Shown: positions 1 through 6,536 of the stretch, in pieces
Layout of the letters: each line of letters begins with the position of its first letter
Position numbering within the stretch: position 1 is the first letter of the stretch
Assembly: GCA_910577045.1 (NCBI GenBank)
Contig: CAJTLB010000030.1
Coordinates: forward strand, 1-24,860
Reading direction: 5' to 3'
Source of the DNA: an uncultured Lachnospiraceae bacterium
GTDB taxonomy: Bacteria; Bacillota; Clostridia; Lachnospirales; Lachnospiraceae
DNA length: 24,860 bases
Translations under genes and position numbers: made by a program
The notes under the pieces: model-generated
The model's database searches: none
Seen by the model: the letters and a program-made list of their open reading frames with translations, nothing else
What the model was told of the DNA's origin: nothing

Positions 1-3
1 ATA

Positions 4-47
4 AGGGCTTATAGCCCTAGAGCAAACCACCCGTTTGACGGGTGGTT
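4..47. repeat. Two adjacent hairpins at the left edge
   Basis: Two perfect inverted repeats lie side by side. The first has a 6-bp stem (AGGGCT/AGCCCT, 4-9 and 13-18). The second has a 9-bp stem (AACCACCCG/CGGGTGGTT, 25-33 and 39-47) with a TTTGA loop. The second overlaps the stop codon of the minus-strand kinase gene, so it could help end that transcript, but no clean T-run follows on either strand. From memory, similar hairpins occur at ends of IS200/IS605-type elements in Clostridia. The window ends before this can be tested. Confidence 0.5.
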
Positions 48-819
48 ATGATTTAAGTTTGGAGTGGCAATAGTGGTAGCGGAGTGGGAAAGGAAGAGAA
101 AGAAGAAGGGCCCGTTTTAATTCTTCTATGGATTGATAACGCTGGGAAGGAGAAAACATAGTGCAGCGGTTAATAATCTTATTGATCTTCCGGTATTTCC
201 GGTTTTCTATAAATTCAGAAGGGCCTGTTTGGTGAAAGGATTTGCAATAAACAAGTTCATATAAAAGAACCCCCATGCTATAGATGTCGCTTCTAGCATC
301 TGTTTGTGAAAAGCCAAATTGTTCAGGCGGCGCATATTCCGCTGTCCCTAACCGCCTGGTATCACAAGCGGCACCTGGCTTATAGATTCTAGCGGCATCA
401 AAATCTATAATTTTAAGAAGGTGTTCTTGCGTAAGCAATAGGTTCCATGGTGTAAGGTCCCTATGGATAATAGGCGGGGTAGCATAATGGAGGGATACCA
501 TGCCGCTACAAATCTGTAACATAATATCTATTGCTTCTTCAAGGGAAAAAGTACGTTCTGATAAAATAGCTGCAATCGTTTTTCCTTCTATATATTCTTC
601 TGCCACAAGTAAATGGCTTTCGGTTTGTTCCACTTGATAAATGTCAGGGAAATGTTGGTTTTGGATACCAGATAATTGTTTGTATACCGTATAAAGAGTG
701 TGATCCAGCTCTTTTATAATAATTTTTTCTTTTAAATCTTCTATATTGGCTAAAATAATGCGGCTTTTGCCACTTTGTTTTAGTACTTGGCTTTGGTTAA
801 TTTTTTCTGAAAGGTTCAT
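46..819 (-). CDS. Soluble eukaryotic-type Ser/Thr protein kinase
   Basis: This 257-residue protein is almost only a kinase domain. Visible motifs are the lysine in IIIKEL (about residue 36), the catalytic loop HRDLTPWN (about 119-126), the metal-binding DFD (about 139-141, where most kinases have DFG), the activation segment GTAEYAPPEQFG, and DARSDIYSMGVLLYEL in helix F. The glycine-rich loop is degenerate (KQSGKSRII). There is no transmembrane segment and no PASTA repeat, unlike PrkC/PknB, so it should be cytoplasmic. Its ATG overlaps the stop of the upstream HTH gene by 4 bp (ATGA), so the two are probably translationally coupled. The substrate is unknown. Active kinase is likely from the HRD and DFD aspartates, although the altered third residue of DFG leaves some doubt. 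Confidence 0.85.
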   Translation of the reverse strand: MNLSEKINQSQVLKQSGKSRIILANIEDLKEKIIIKELDHTLYTVYKQLSGIQNQHFPDIYQVEQTESHLLVAEEYIEGKTIAAILSERTFSLEEAIDIMLQICSGMVSLHYATPPIIHRDLTPWNLLLTQEHLLKIIDFDAARIYKPGAACDTRRLGTAEYAPPEQFGFSQTDARSDIYSMGVLLYELVYCKSFHQTGPSEFIENRKYRKINKIINRCTMFSPSQRYQSIEELKRALLLSLPFPLRYHYCHSKLKS

Positions 820-1238
820 GTTAGTGGAATTTCGTTATGGTTGGACAGTAGAATATTACACTGCATAACATTCATTTGCTGCCCAATGGCAAAGATAATA
901 TAGGCATCTCGTTTATTTTTAGCATAGAGTGAAGCATAACCAAAATGTTTAAGGGCTTGTTGAATTTCATCTAAGGAAAGTTTCATAGCAATTAAAATTG
1001 CAATCAGTTTATCTCTAGTTGGCCTCTTTAATCCTGAAAATATTTGATAAGCATAGGAAGGGTTAAGGCAAGAAGAACGTATAATAATTGATTTCCTCCG
1101 TTTTGATTTTAATAAAAGCCCTTTTAAATAAAGTGGAAGGTTTTCAGAAGAAAAATAGGGAGAATTATATTCCATATAATATACTATATTTTTAGTGTGT
1201 TTTAGTTCATTTAGAAGTTCCTCAGTTGTTTTTTGCAT
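816..1238 (-). CDS. Small helix-turn-helix protein co-transcribed with the kinase
   Basis: The protein is about 140 residues. An ATG at 1250 would give 144 residues, but a GGAG lies directly after it and 6 nt before the in-frame ATG at 1238, so 1238 is the better start. The centre (SSCLNPSYAYQIFSGLKRPT, then KLIAILIAMKLSLDEIQQAL) reads like an XRE-type DNA-binding fold with two predicted helices and a recognition-helix-like segment. The C-terminal part (AKNKRDAYIIFAIGQQMNV) is helical with no match I can name. It is first in a two-gene operon with the Ser/Thr kinase, has its own sigma-A promoter, and diverges from another small XRE gene. It may be the kinase's regulator or substrate; that is inference from position only. 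Confidence 0.65.
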   Translation of the reverse strand: MQKTTEELLNELKHTKNIVYYMEYNSPYFSSENLPLYLKGLLLKSKRRKSIIIRSSCLNPSYAYQIFSGLKRPTRDKLIAILIAMKLSLDEIQQALKHFGYASLYAKNKRDAYIIFAIGQQMNVMQCNILLSNHNEIPLT

Positions 1239-1276
1239 AATATTCTCCATTTCATCATTTGGTTTTTATAGTTTTT

Positions 1277-1305
1277 ATTATAGTTACTTTTCTGACTATA
1301 GTCAA
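1277..1305 (-). promoter_or_regulatory. Sigma-A promoter of the HTH-kinase operon
   Basis: On the minus strand, TTGACT (1305-1300) and TATAAT (1282-1277) are separated by exactly 17 nt. Transcription would start near 1270, about 30 nt before the ATG at 1238. Confidence 0.8.
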
Positions 1306-1334
1306 GTATAAGACTACAAAGTATTCTTAATACT
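1293..1334. promoter_or_regulatory. Operator-like palindromes in the divergent intergenic region
   Basis: A perfect 12-bp palindrome, TGACTATAGTCA (1293-1304), covers most of the -35 box of the minus-strand operon. It also overlaps a weaker plus-strand candidate -35 (CTGACT, 1292-1297, 17 nt before TACAAA) for the XRE gene. A second inverted repeat, AGTATT-CTT-AATACT (1320-1334), lies just upstream of the XRE ribosome site. Both could be sites for one of the two encoded HTH proteins. The palindromes are direct observation; the binding role is inferred. Confidence 0.45.
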
Positions 1335-1354
1335 AAGTTGTAGGAGGCTTTGGG

Positions 1355-1573
1355 ATGATTGATTATGGTCCTTTTTGGAAAACGTTACATGAGTCGAAAG
1401 AAACAACATATACGTTAATCTATAAACATCGTATTTCTAGTGCTACAATAGATAAATTAAGGAAGAATAAACCTATGAATACCACAACTATTAATGATCT
1501 ATGTCGTATTCTAGGCTGCCGTATTGAAGAAATTGCGCAATATATCCCATCAGAAAAGGATCAATTTTTGTAA
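1355..1573 (+). CDS. Small XRE-family (Cro/CI-type) transcriptional regulator
   Basis: This 72-residue protein is essentially one Cro/CI helix-turn-helix: FWKTLHESKETTYTLIYKHRISSATIDKLRKNK, then TTTINDLCRILGCRIEEIAQYI. The pattern (helices 2-3 followed by a 'LCRILGC' helix 4) is that of short Clostridia regulators often annotated as HTH_26. A strong AGGAGG (1342-1347) lies 7 nt before the ATG. It has no sensor domain, so it is probably a simple repressor. It diverges from the HTH-kinase operon across a palindrome-containing promoter region, which makes autoregulation and control of that operon likely. Confidence 0.8.
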   Translation: MIDYGPFWKTLHESKETTYTLIYKHRISSATIDKLRKNKPMNTTTINDLCRILGCRIEEIAQYIPSEKDQFL

Positions 1574-1586
1574 GGAAGGATTTTGC

Positions 1587-1615
1587 TTGTCAGAAAGAAA
1601 AAAGGAATATATACT
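1587..1615 (+). promoter_or_regulatory. Sigma-A promoter of rubrerythrin
   Basis: TTGTCA (1587-1592) and TATACT (1610-1615) have a 17-nt spacer. They lie about 40 nt before the rubrerythrin start, which has an AGGAG ribosome site. This shows that rubrerythrin is transcribed separately from the XRE gene. Confidence 0.75.
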
Positions 1616-1653
1616 ATGTTAAATAGATAAAAAAATAAAAGGAGAAATATTAG

Positions 1654-2292
1654 ATGTACAAATGTAAATTATGTGGAGAATTATTAGAAGGAAAAGTAGG
1701 GGAAGAAGTAATATGCCCTAAATGCCAAGCAAAAGGGGAGGATCTGGCGTTTCAGAAAAATAAGTACGTAGGCACCCAGACAGAAAAGAATTTACAGGCA
1801 GCTTTTTCTGGTGAGTCAGGGGCAAGAAATAAATATACTTATTTTGCTTCTGTAGCAAAAAAAGAAGGATATGAGCAGATGGCTTCTTTGTTTTTAAAAA
1901 CTGCTGACAATGAAAAAGAACATGCAAAAATGTGGTTAAAAGAGTTAAAAGGAATTGGAAATACAAAAGAGAATCTTTTGGAGGCGGCAGATGGGGAAAA
2001 CTATGAGTGGACGGATATGTATGAGGAGTTTGCTAAAACCGCAGAAATAGAAGGGTTCCCAGAATTAGCTACTAAATTCCGTATGGTGGGTGAGATTGAA
2101 AAACATCATGAAGAACGGTACCGTGCCCTTCTTAAAAATATAGAAACAGCAGCCGTTTTTGAAAAAAGTGAAGTAAAAGTATGGGAATGCCGGAATTGTG
2201 GGCATATTATGGTAGGGACAAAAGCACCAGAGGTTTGTCCTGTCTGCGCCCACCCACAGAGTTATTTTGAAATCCGGGAAGAAAATTATTGA
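1654..2292 (+). CDS. Rubrerythrin (peroxide-reducing diiron protein)
   Basis: Rubrerythrins reduce hydrogen peroxide to water in the anaerobe cytoplasm, using a diiron four-helix bundle and a rubredoxin iron centre. The central bundle is visible at about 43-165: FSGESGARNKY (E54), DNEKEH (E87/H90), the E131/E133 region and GEIEKHHEERY (E147, H151). The C-terminal rubredoxin has C179/C182 and C195/C198. Unusually, the N-terminus carries a second cysteine set, C4/C7 and C21/C24, before the bundle. The usual protein has about 190 residues and only the C-terminal rubredoxin; 'reverse' rubrerythrins have only the N-terminal one. This 212-residue version has both. It is probably monocistronic, with its own promoter. 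Confidence 0.92.
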   Translation: MYKCKLCGELLEGKVGEEVICPKCQAKGEDLAFQKNKYVGTQTEKNLQAAFSGESGARNKYTYFASVAKKEGYEQMASLFLKTADNEKEHAKMWLKELKGIGNTKENLLEAADGENYEWTDMYEEFAKTAEIEGFPELATKFRMVGEIEKHHEERYRALLKNIETAAVFEKSEVKVWECRNCGHIMVGTKAPEVCPVCAHPQSYFEIREENY

Positions 2293-2308
2293 TTTTTAGT
2301 AATTTATA

Positions 2309-2397
2309 TTGTAAAAATAAAAAAAGTTCTTATAGTGTGCCAGAAGTATAACAAATTCTTCCTTATTTATGCTAGTATTCAAAATGTATTCGAATAC
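2309..2397 (+). promoter_or_regulatory. Candidate promoter and palindrome before the surface-protein gene
   Basis: TTGTAA (2309-2314) and TATAGT (2331-2336), 16 nt apart, form a plausible sigma-A promoter. Further down, GTATTCGAATAC (2386-2397) is a perfect 12-bp palindrome about 25 nt before the ATG. An additional GTATTC half-site sits just upstream. The palindrome may be an operator in the leader; no regulator is identified. Confidence 0.4.
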
Positions 2398-2422
2398 AGT
2401 ATAAAAGAAAGGAAGATAGTTT

Positions 2423-4255
2423 ATGAAGAAAAAAGCGGCACTAAAAATACTGGCTGTGCTGCTGACATTTGTTATGGCAGCCGGTAATGTATTTGCAGCG
2501 GCTGGGACAGCAGCAGGTACAAATGCTTCTGTGCCAGAAAAGGCAGCAGATACACGTACAGTCCAAAGTATTACATGGACATTAAATGGTGCGTCAAAAG
2601 AGTATGATGCGACAACAGGGATTTCGGTTACAACAGAAGGAACACAATCTGCTAGTATAGATATTACTTATAATACAGTAGCTGTTACAGGCGGATCTGC
2701 GTCTGTAAGCGGCTATACTGCTGTAAATGCAGGTGATTACTCTATATTAAAGCAAGATAACCCAACATTGCCTTCTATTTTTAGCGGGGTAACTGTAACA
2801 GGGAAAACAGTAAAAGTAACATTTGCTGCACAGACAGGGGCAGTAGCCGAAAATACTTATACCATTCCAGCAGGGATTTTAAAATTCTGGAATGGTAATG
2901 CGTATGATAATAGTGAAGCAGTTTCTGTAAAGATAACTGTAACAGAAAAAGATGGAGAAGAGCCAGGGCCTGATGAAAGTGATTCTTCTAGCGAAACAGA
3001 GTCTTCTAGTGAAGAGGAAACAGAATCAAGTATTACTGACCCATCAAAACCAAGTGAATCTGAAAAGCCAAGCGAATCCGAGAAACCAAGTGAACCAGAG
3101 TCTAATCCTGAGGTAAGCAACCCAGAAGAAGTAGCAGATGCTTTGGATAAAGCTTTAGAGGAAATTGGTGAGGTAACAGCAGAAAATGAAAGTGCTGCTG
3201 CAAAAATTGATGCAGTGGCAGAAGCTTTAGTAAAGGATATTGAAAAAGAAGGGCTTGCAGAAGCTTTAGTAACAGATGAGAAAGCAGCAGAAAATTATGC
3301 CTTATTAGACAGTAAAGCTGTAATAGCAAAGGGTGTAACTGTTGAAAATACAGTAGATGATAATGTAAAAGATTTAGTAGCAAAAGAAAATATTGGCGTA
3401 GTAGGCCTTGGGCTAAATGCAGCTACGGGTGAGAAAACAGGTATTTCTGTTTCTAAGCCAGAAAAGAATGAAACAGTACCTTCTTCTTATAATAAATCTG
3501 TACAGTTAGATATTAAATTAACTGTAAATGGACAAGAAAAAGAACTTGCATACCCTATTACAATTACAATGCCTATACCAGGGAACTTAAGTGCAACAAG
3601 ATTAGAGATTTTACATTACCATAATGGAAAACCTTCTTCTGTAAACTTTAAGTTTAATAGTGAAAAAACAAAAGTAACCTTTACAGTAACAGATTTCTCT
3701 ACATTTGTATTTGGAAATAAGAAAGCAAGCAGCAGCGGTGGAAGCCATAGGCCAATTGGCAGTGGAAGCAGTTCATCTACAACAGTAGTAAATAAGCCAA
3801 ATACAAACATATTAAATGTAGGAAAATGGATGCAGTCATCAGCAGGCTGGTGGTATTCTTTTGGAAATAACACATATCCAAGGGCACAATGGTTAAAGCT
3901 GAATAATTTATGGTATTTCTTTGATGGAAATGGCTATATGGCAGAAGGCTGGACACAGATTGACGGCAAATGGTATTATTTAAACCCATCAGATGGAAAT
4001 ATGGCAGAAGGCTGGAAAGCTATAAATGGTAAGTGGTATTACTTAAATCCATCAGATGGAAATATGGCAGAAGGTTGGAAGCTTATTAATGGTAAGTGGT
4101 ATTATTTGAATCCAGGCAGCGGGGATATGGCAACAGGCTGGAAACAAATTAATGGCAAATGGTATTATCTAGATGCTATAAATGGTAATTGCTTTATGAA
4201 TACAGTAACACCAGATGGAAGGCAAGTAGATATCACAGGGGCATTAGTAAAATAA
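2423..4255 (+). CDS. Secreted cell-wall-binding repeat protein
   Basis: This 610-residue exported protein starts with a signal peptide (MKKK, hydrophobic core 5-20, cleavage near the VFA-AA motif at 25-27). Residues about 48-175 look like a beta-rich domain. Residues about 178-232 form an acidic Ser/Glu/Pro linker containing three KPSE(S/P)E units. A further mixed domain (about 233-435) ends in a segment (TVTDFSTFVFG) seen near the end of many surface modules. A GSSSS linker precedes choline-binding-type repeats from about 475. The last four repeat units have a 21-residue period (GW at 509, 530, 551, 572; consensus INGKWYYLNPSDGNMAEGW). Such repeats bind wall polymers non-covalently. No catalytic motif is visible, so it is probably an adhesin or structural surface protein. 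An independent terminator follows. Confidence 0.8.
   Translation: MKKKAALKILAVLLTFVMAAGNVFAAAGTAAGTNASVPEKAADTRTVQSITWTLNGASKEYDATTGISVTTEGTQSASIDITYNTVAVTGGSASVSGYTAVNAGDYSILKQDNPTLPSIFSGVTVTGKTVKVTFAAQTGAVAENTYTIPAGILKFWNGNAYDNSEAVSVKITVTEKDGEEPGPDESDSSSETESSSEEETESSITDPSKPSESEKPSESEKPSEPESNPEVSNPEEVADALDKALEEIGEVTAENESAAAKIDAVAEALVKDIEKEGLAEALVTDEKAAENYALLDSKAVIAKGVTVENTVDDNVKDLVAKENIGVVGLGLNAATGEKTGISVSKPEKNETVPSSYNKSVQLDIKLTVNGQEKELAYPITITMPIPGNLSATRLEILHYHNGKPSSVNFKFNSEKTKVTFTVTDFSTFVFGNKKASSSGGSHRPIGSGSSSSTTVVNKPNTNILNVGKWMQSSAGWWYSFGNNTYPRAQWLKLNNLWYFFDGNGYMAEGWTQIDGKWYYLNPSDGNMAEGWKAINGKWYYLNPSDGNMAEGWKLINGKWYYLNPGSGDMATGWKQINGKWYYLDAINGNCFMNTVTPDGRQVDITGALVK
3047..3100 (+). repeat. 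Three tandem 18-bp units (KPSESE)
   Basis: Three in-frame 18-bp units encode KPSESE, KPSESE and KPSEPE. They differ mostly at third codon positions. They form part of the acidic linker of the surface protein and may vary in number between strains. Confidence 0.85.
3947..4198 (+). repeat. Four tandem 63-bp cell-wall-binding repeats
   Basis: Four 63-bp units start at 3947, 4010, 4073 and 4136, each opening with a Gly-Trp codon pair. Units one to three are nearly identical; the fourth diverges at its end. A looser unit precedes them from 3845. The similarity indicates recent duplication or homogenisation. Confidence 0.85.
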
Positions 4256-4278
4256 CCATGTAAAAGTATAATAAAAGG

Positions 4279-4311
4279 ACAGAAGGCTGACATATGGCCT
4301 TCTGTTTTTTT
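4279..4311 (+). terminator. Rho-independent terminator of the surface-protein gene
   Basis: A 9-bp stem ACAGAAGGC/GCCTTCTGT (4279-4287 and 4297-4305) is followed at once by a run of seven T (4305-4311). Confidence 0.9.
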
Positions 4312-4312
4312 G

Positions 4313-4340
4313 TTGAAAAAAATAAAGGTAATGTTATAAT
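4313..4340 (+). promoter_or_regulatory. Sigma-A promoter for the beta-helix/rsmF pair
   Basis: TTGAAA (4313-4318) and TATAAT (4335-4340) are 16 nt apart, immediately after the upstream terminator and about 40 nt before the ATG at 4383. Confidence 0.75.
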
Positions 4341-4382
4341 AAAGATCGGACACAAAAATATGTTTTAATAGGGGGCATAATT

Positions 4383-5057
4383 ATGTATGAGAATTGGAAA
4401 ACAACCAGTTTATATGATCTTACTCAGACAATAGCGGCAGATTTATTAAAGGAGACAGAATATCCGTGGGAGGCACTTCCCAAAATTGGGGATTTTATTA
4501 AGGAACTTGGAAACCAGCTTTCTTTAGAAAAATATGAGAAGAAGGGGGAAGATGTTTGGATAGCAAAAAGCGCGGCAGTGGCAGAAACAGCGGCTATCCA
4601 TGGCCCTGCCATTATTGGGGAATATGCCCAAATCCGCCATTGTGCTTATATTAGGGGGAATGTTATTGTTGGGGAAGGGGCCGTAGTAGGGAATTCTACA
4701 GAATTAAAAAATGTTATATTGTTTAATAAAGTCCAAGTGCCACATTATAATTATGTAGGAGATTCTATTTTAGGATATTGTTCCCATATGGGTGCAGGTT
4801 CTATTACATCAAATGTAAAGTCAGATAAAACACTTGTTGTATTACATACACCTGATGGAGAAATTGAGACAGGCATGAAAAAATTTGGGGCAATGCTGGG
4901 AGATTATGTAGAAGTAGGGTGCGGGTCTGTTTTAAACCCTGGGACTGTAGTGGGGAGGAATGTGAATATTTATCCTCTTTCTATGGTACGAGGGGTGATT
5001 TTGGAAAATAGTATTTATAAAAAACAAGGAGAGATTGTAGAAAAGTATAATAAATAG
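4383..5057 (+). CDS. Left-handed beta-helix (hexapeptide repeat) transferase-like protein
   Basis: This 224-residue protein has a helical N-terminus (about 1-55) followed by hexapeptide-repeat turns (VWIAKSAAVAETAAIHGPAIIGEYAQI, then YIRGNVIVGEGAVVG and later GDYVEVGCGSVLNPGTVVGRNV). These form a left-handed parallel beta-helix. Proteins of this type in Clostridia are usually labelled GlmU-related or UDP-N-acetylglucosamine pyrophosphorylase-like, but there is no nucleotidyltransferase domain here. H/N-rich loop residues (PHYNYVGDSILGYCSHMGAGS) resemble the acetyl-CoA/sugar site of the GlmU C-terminal half. An acyl- or nucleotidyl-sugar role is therefore likely; the substrate is unknown. It lies 18 nt before rsmF and shares its promoter. 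Confidence 0.75.
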   Translation: MYENWKTTSLYDLTQTIAADLLKETEYPWEALPKIGDFIKELGNQLSLEKYEKKGEDVWIAKSAAVAETAAIHGPAIIGEYAQIRHCAYIRGNVIVGEGAVVGNSTELKNVILFNKVQVPHYNYVGDSILGYCSHMGAGSITSNVKSDKTLVVLHTPDGEIETGMKKFGAMLGDYVEVGCGSVLNPGTVVGRNVNIYPLSMVRGVILENSIYKKQGEIVEKYNK

Positions 5058-5075
5058 AAGAAAAGGGATTATAGT

Positions 5076-6443
5076 ATGCAGGAAATAAAGTTGCCTGAAG
5101 ATTTTTTAAAACGTATGGAAAAGGATTTAGGGGAAGAATACCCAGATTTTTTAAAGTCTTACCAAAAAAAGCGTGCCTATGGATTGCGCGTCAATACGCT
5201 TAAGGTAAGTGTAAAAGAATTTTGTCATTTATCCCCATTTTCCGTTTCTCCTATAGAGTGGTGCAGTACAGGTTTTTATTATAAAGAGGAGGAACATCCG
5301 GGGAAACATCCATTCCATGAGGCAGGAATGTATTATATTCAGGAACCAAGCGCAATGGCAGCGGCAGAACTTCTTATGCCAGAGCCAGGAGAATGGGTTT
5401 TGGATTTATGTGCTGCCCCAGGAGGGAAAACTTCACAAATTGCAGCAAAACTAGAAGGGAAGGGATTGCTGGTTTCCAATGAGATCCATCCACAGAGGGC
5501 AAAAGTTTTATCACAGAATGTGGAGCGTATGGGGATTTCAAATATTGTTGTAACAAATGAAACGCCAGAACGTTTAGCAAAATGTTTCCCTATGTGTTTT
5601 GACCGGATTATGGTAGATGCCCCCTGTTCTGGGGAAGGGATGTTTAGGAAAGAGGAAAATGCAAGGGCAGAGTGGTCTTTGGAACAGGTAATGCTTTGTG
5701 CAAAACGCCAAAAAGAAATTTTAGAATATGCAGACCAAATGCTTCGCCCAGGTGGGTATATGGTATATTCTACCTGTACCTTTGCCAAAGAAGAGGATGA
5801 GGCAATGATAGAAGGATTTTTAAAGGGACATGCAGAGTATGGGATACCTATGCACAAGGTTTCAGAATCTTTTGTAAAGTGCCATATTCCGGGGACATAT
5901 AAATTATTCCCACACCATTTAAAAGGAGAAGGGCACTTTTTAGCAATATTGCAAAAGGGAGAAGGGCAATCTGTAAAAAAAGGTGTAGTCAATTTTGGTG
6001 GGCATATAAAAGAAAAAAAGGCGCTAATAGATTATGAAAATTTTAAACAACAGGTTGGTCTTTTTATGGAAGAAGAGAATTATTTTTTATTGGGGGAGCA
6101 ACTGTATTTATTACCAGAAGGGATAACGGGCTTACAAGGGGTTAAAGTAGAACGCCCTGGTTTACATTTAGGGACTTTAAAGAAAAACCGGTTTGAGCCT
6201 TCCCATGCTTTAGCACTTGCAATTAACAAGGAAAGAGTAAAAAATAAAATATCCTTTCCTGTGGGATCAGAACAGATAAAGGCTTATTTACGTGGGGAAA
6301 GCATTGCTATTACAGAAATCAAGGAAATACCAGAAAATGGATGGTGCTTGGTGCTTGTAGATGGATTTTCTATAGGATGGGGAAAGGTAACTGGTGGATT
6401 TCTTAAGAATCATTATCCAAAAGGATTACGTATGAATTTATAA
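5076..6443 (+). CDS. rsmF: 16S rRNA m5C methyltransferase, RsmF/NOL1-NOP2-Sun family
   Basis: The enzyme transfers a methyl group from S-adenosylmethionine to C5 of an rRNA cytosine. The SAM site is LDLCAAPGGKT (109-119). Motif IV is DAPCSGEGMF (C184) and motif VI is YSTCTF with catalytic C234. The pair of cysteines is the hallmark of the Sun family. After about 300, the region with HLGTLKKNRFEPSHALAL and the C-terminal GWCLVLVDGFSIGWGK stretch matches the RsmF-type linker and PUA-like RNA-binding end. At 455 residues it has the usual length for RsmF-like proteins of Firmicutes. The start has a GGGA ribosome site. The exact target base (C1407 in E. coli RsmF) is family knowledge, not shown here. 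Confidence 0.87.
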   Translation: MQEIKLPEDFLKRMEKDLGEEYPDFLKSYQKKRAYGLRVNTLKVSVKEFCHLSPFSVSPIEWCSTGFYYKEEEHPGKHPFHEAGMYYIQEPSAMAAAELLMPEPGEWVLDLCAAPGGKTSQIAAKLEGKGLLVSNEIHPQRAKVLSQNVERMGISNIVVTNETPERLAKCFPMCFDRIMVDAPCSGEGMFRKEENARAEWSLEQVMLCAKRQKEILEYADQMLRPGGYMVYSTCTFAKEEDEAMIEGFLKGHAEYGIPMHKVSESFVKCHIPGTYKLFPHHLKGEGHFLAILQKGEGQSVKKGVVNFGGHIKEKKALIDYENFKQQVGLFMEEENYFLLGEQLYLLPEGITGLQGVKVERPGLHLGTLKKNRFEPSHALALAINKERVKNKISFPVGSEQIKAYLRGESIAITEIKEIPENGWCLVLVDGFSIGWGKVTGGFLKNHYPKGLRMNL

Positions 6444-6474
6444 TAATTTTATATATTTTTCCTTGCGGGACGGC

Positions 6475-6503
6475 TTGACTTTTATTTCCTAAAATGAGAT
6501 AAT
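6475..6503 (+). promoter_or_regulatory. Sigma-A promoter of pckA
   Basis: TTGACT (6475-6480) and GATAAT (6498-6503) have a 17-nt spacer. A strong AAGGAGG lies just before the ATG at 6537. Confidence 0.8.
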
Positions 6504-6536
6504 AGAACAAAATTTGATAATTAAGGAGGAAATATA

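Noticed and set aside
2857..3383. Minus-strand frames opposite the Ser/Glu-rich linker of the surface protein
   Set aside because: They are low-complexity mirror images of the repetitive linker and a helical region in the real gene.
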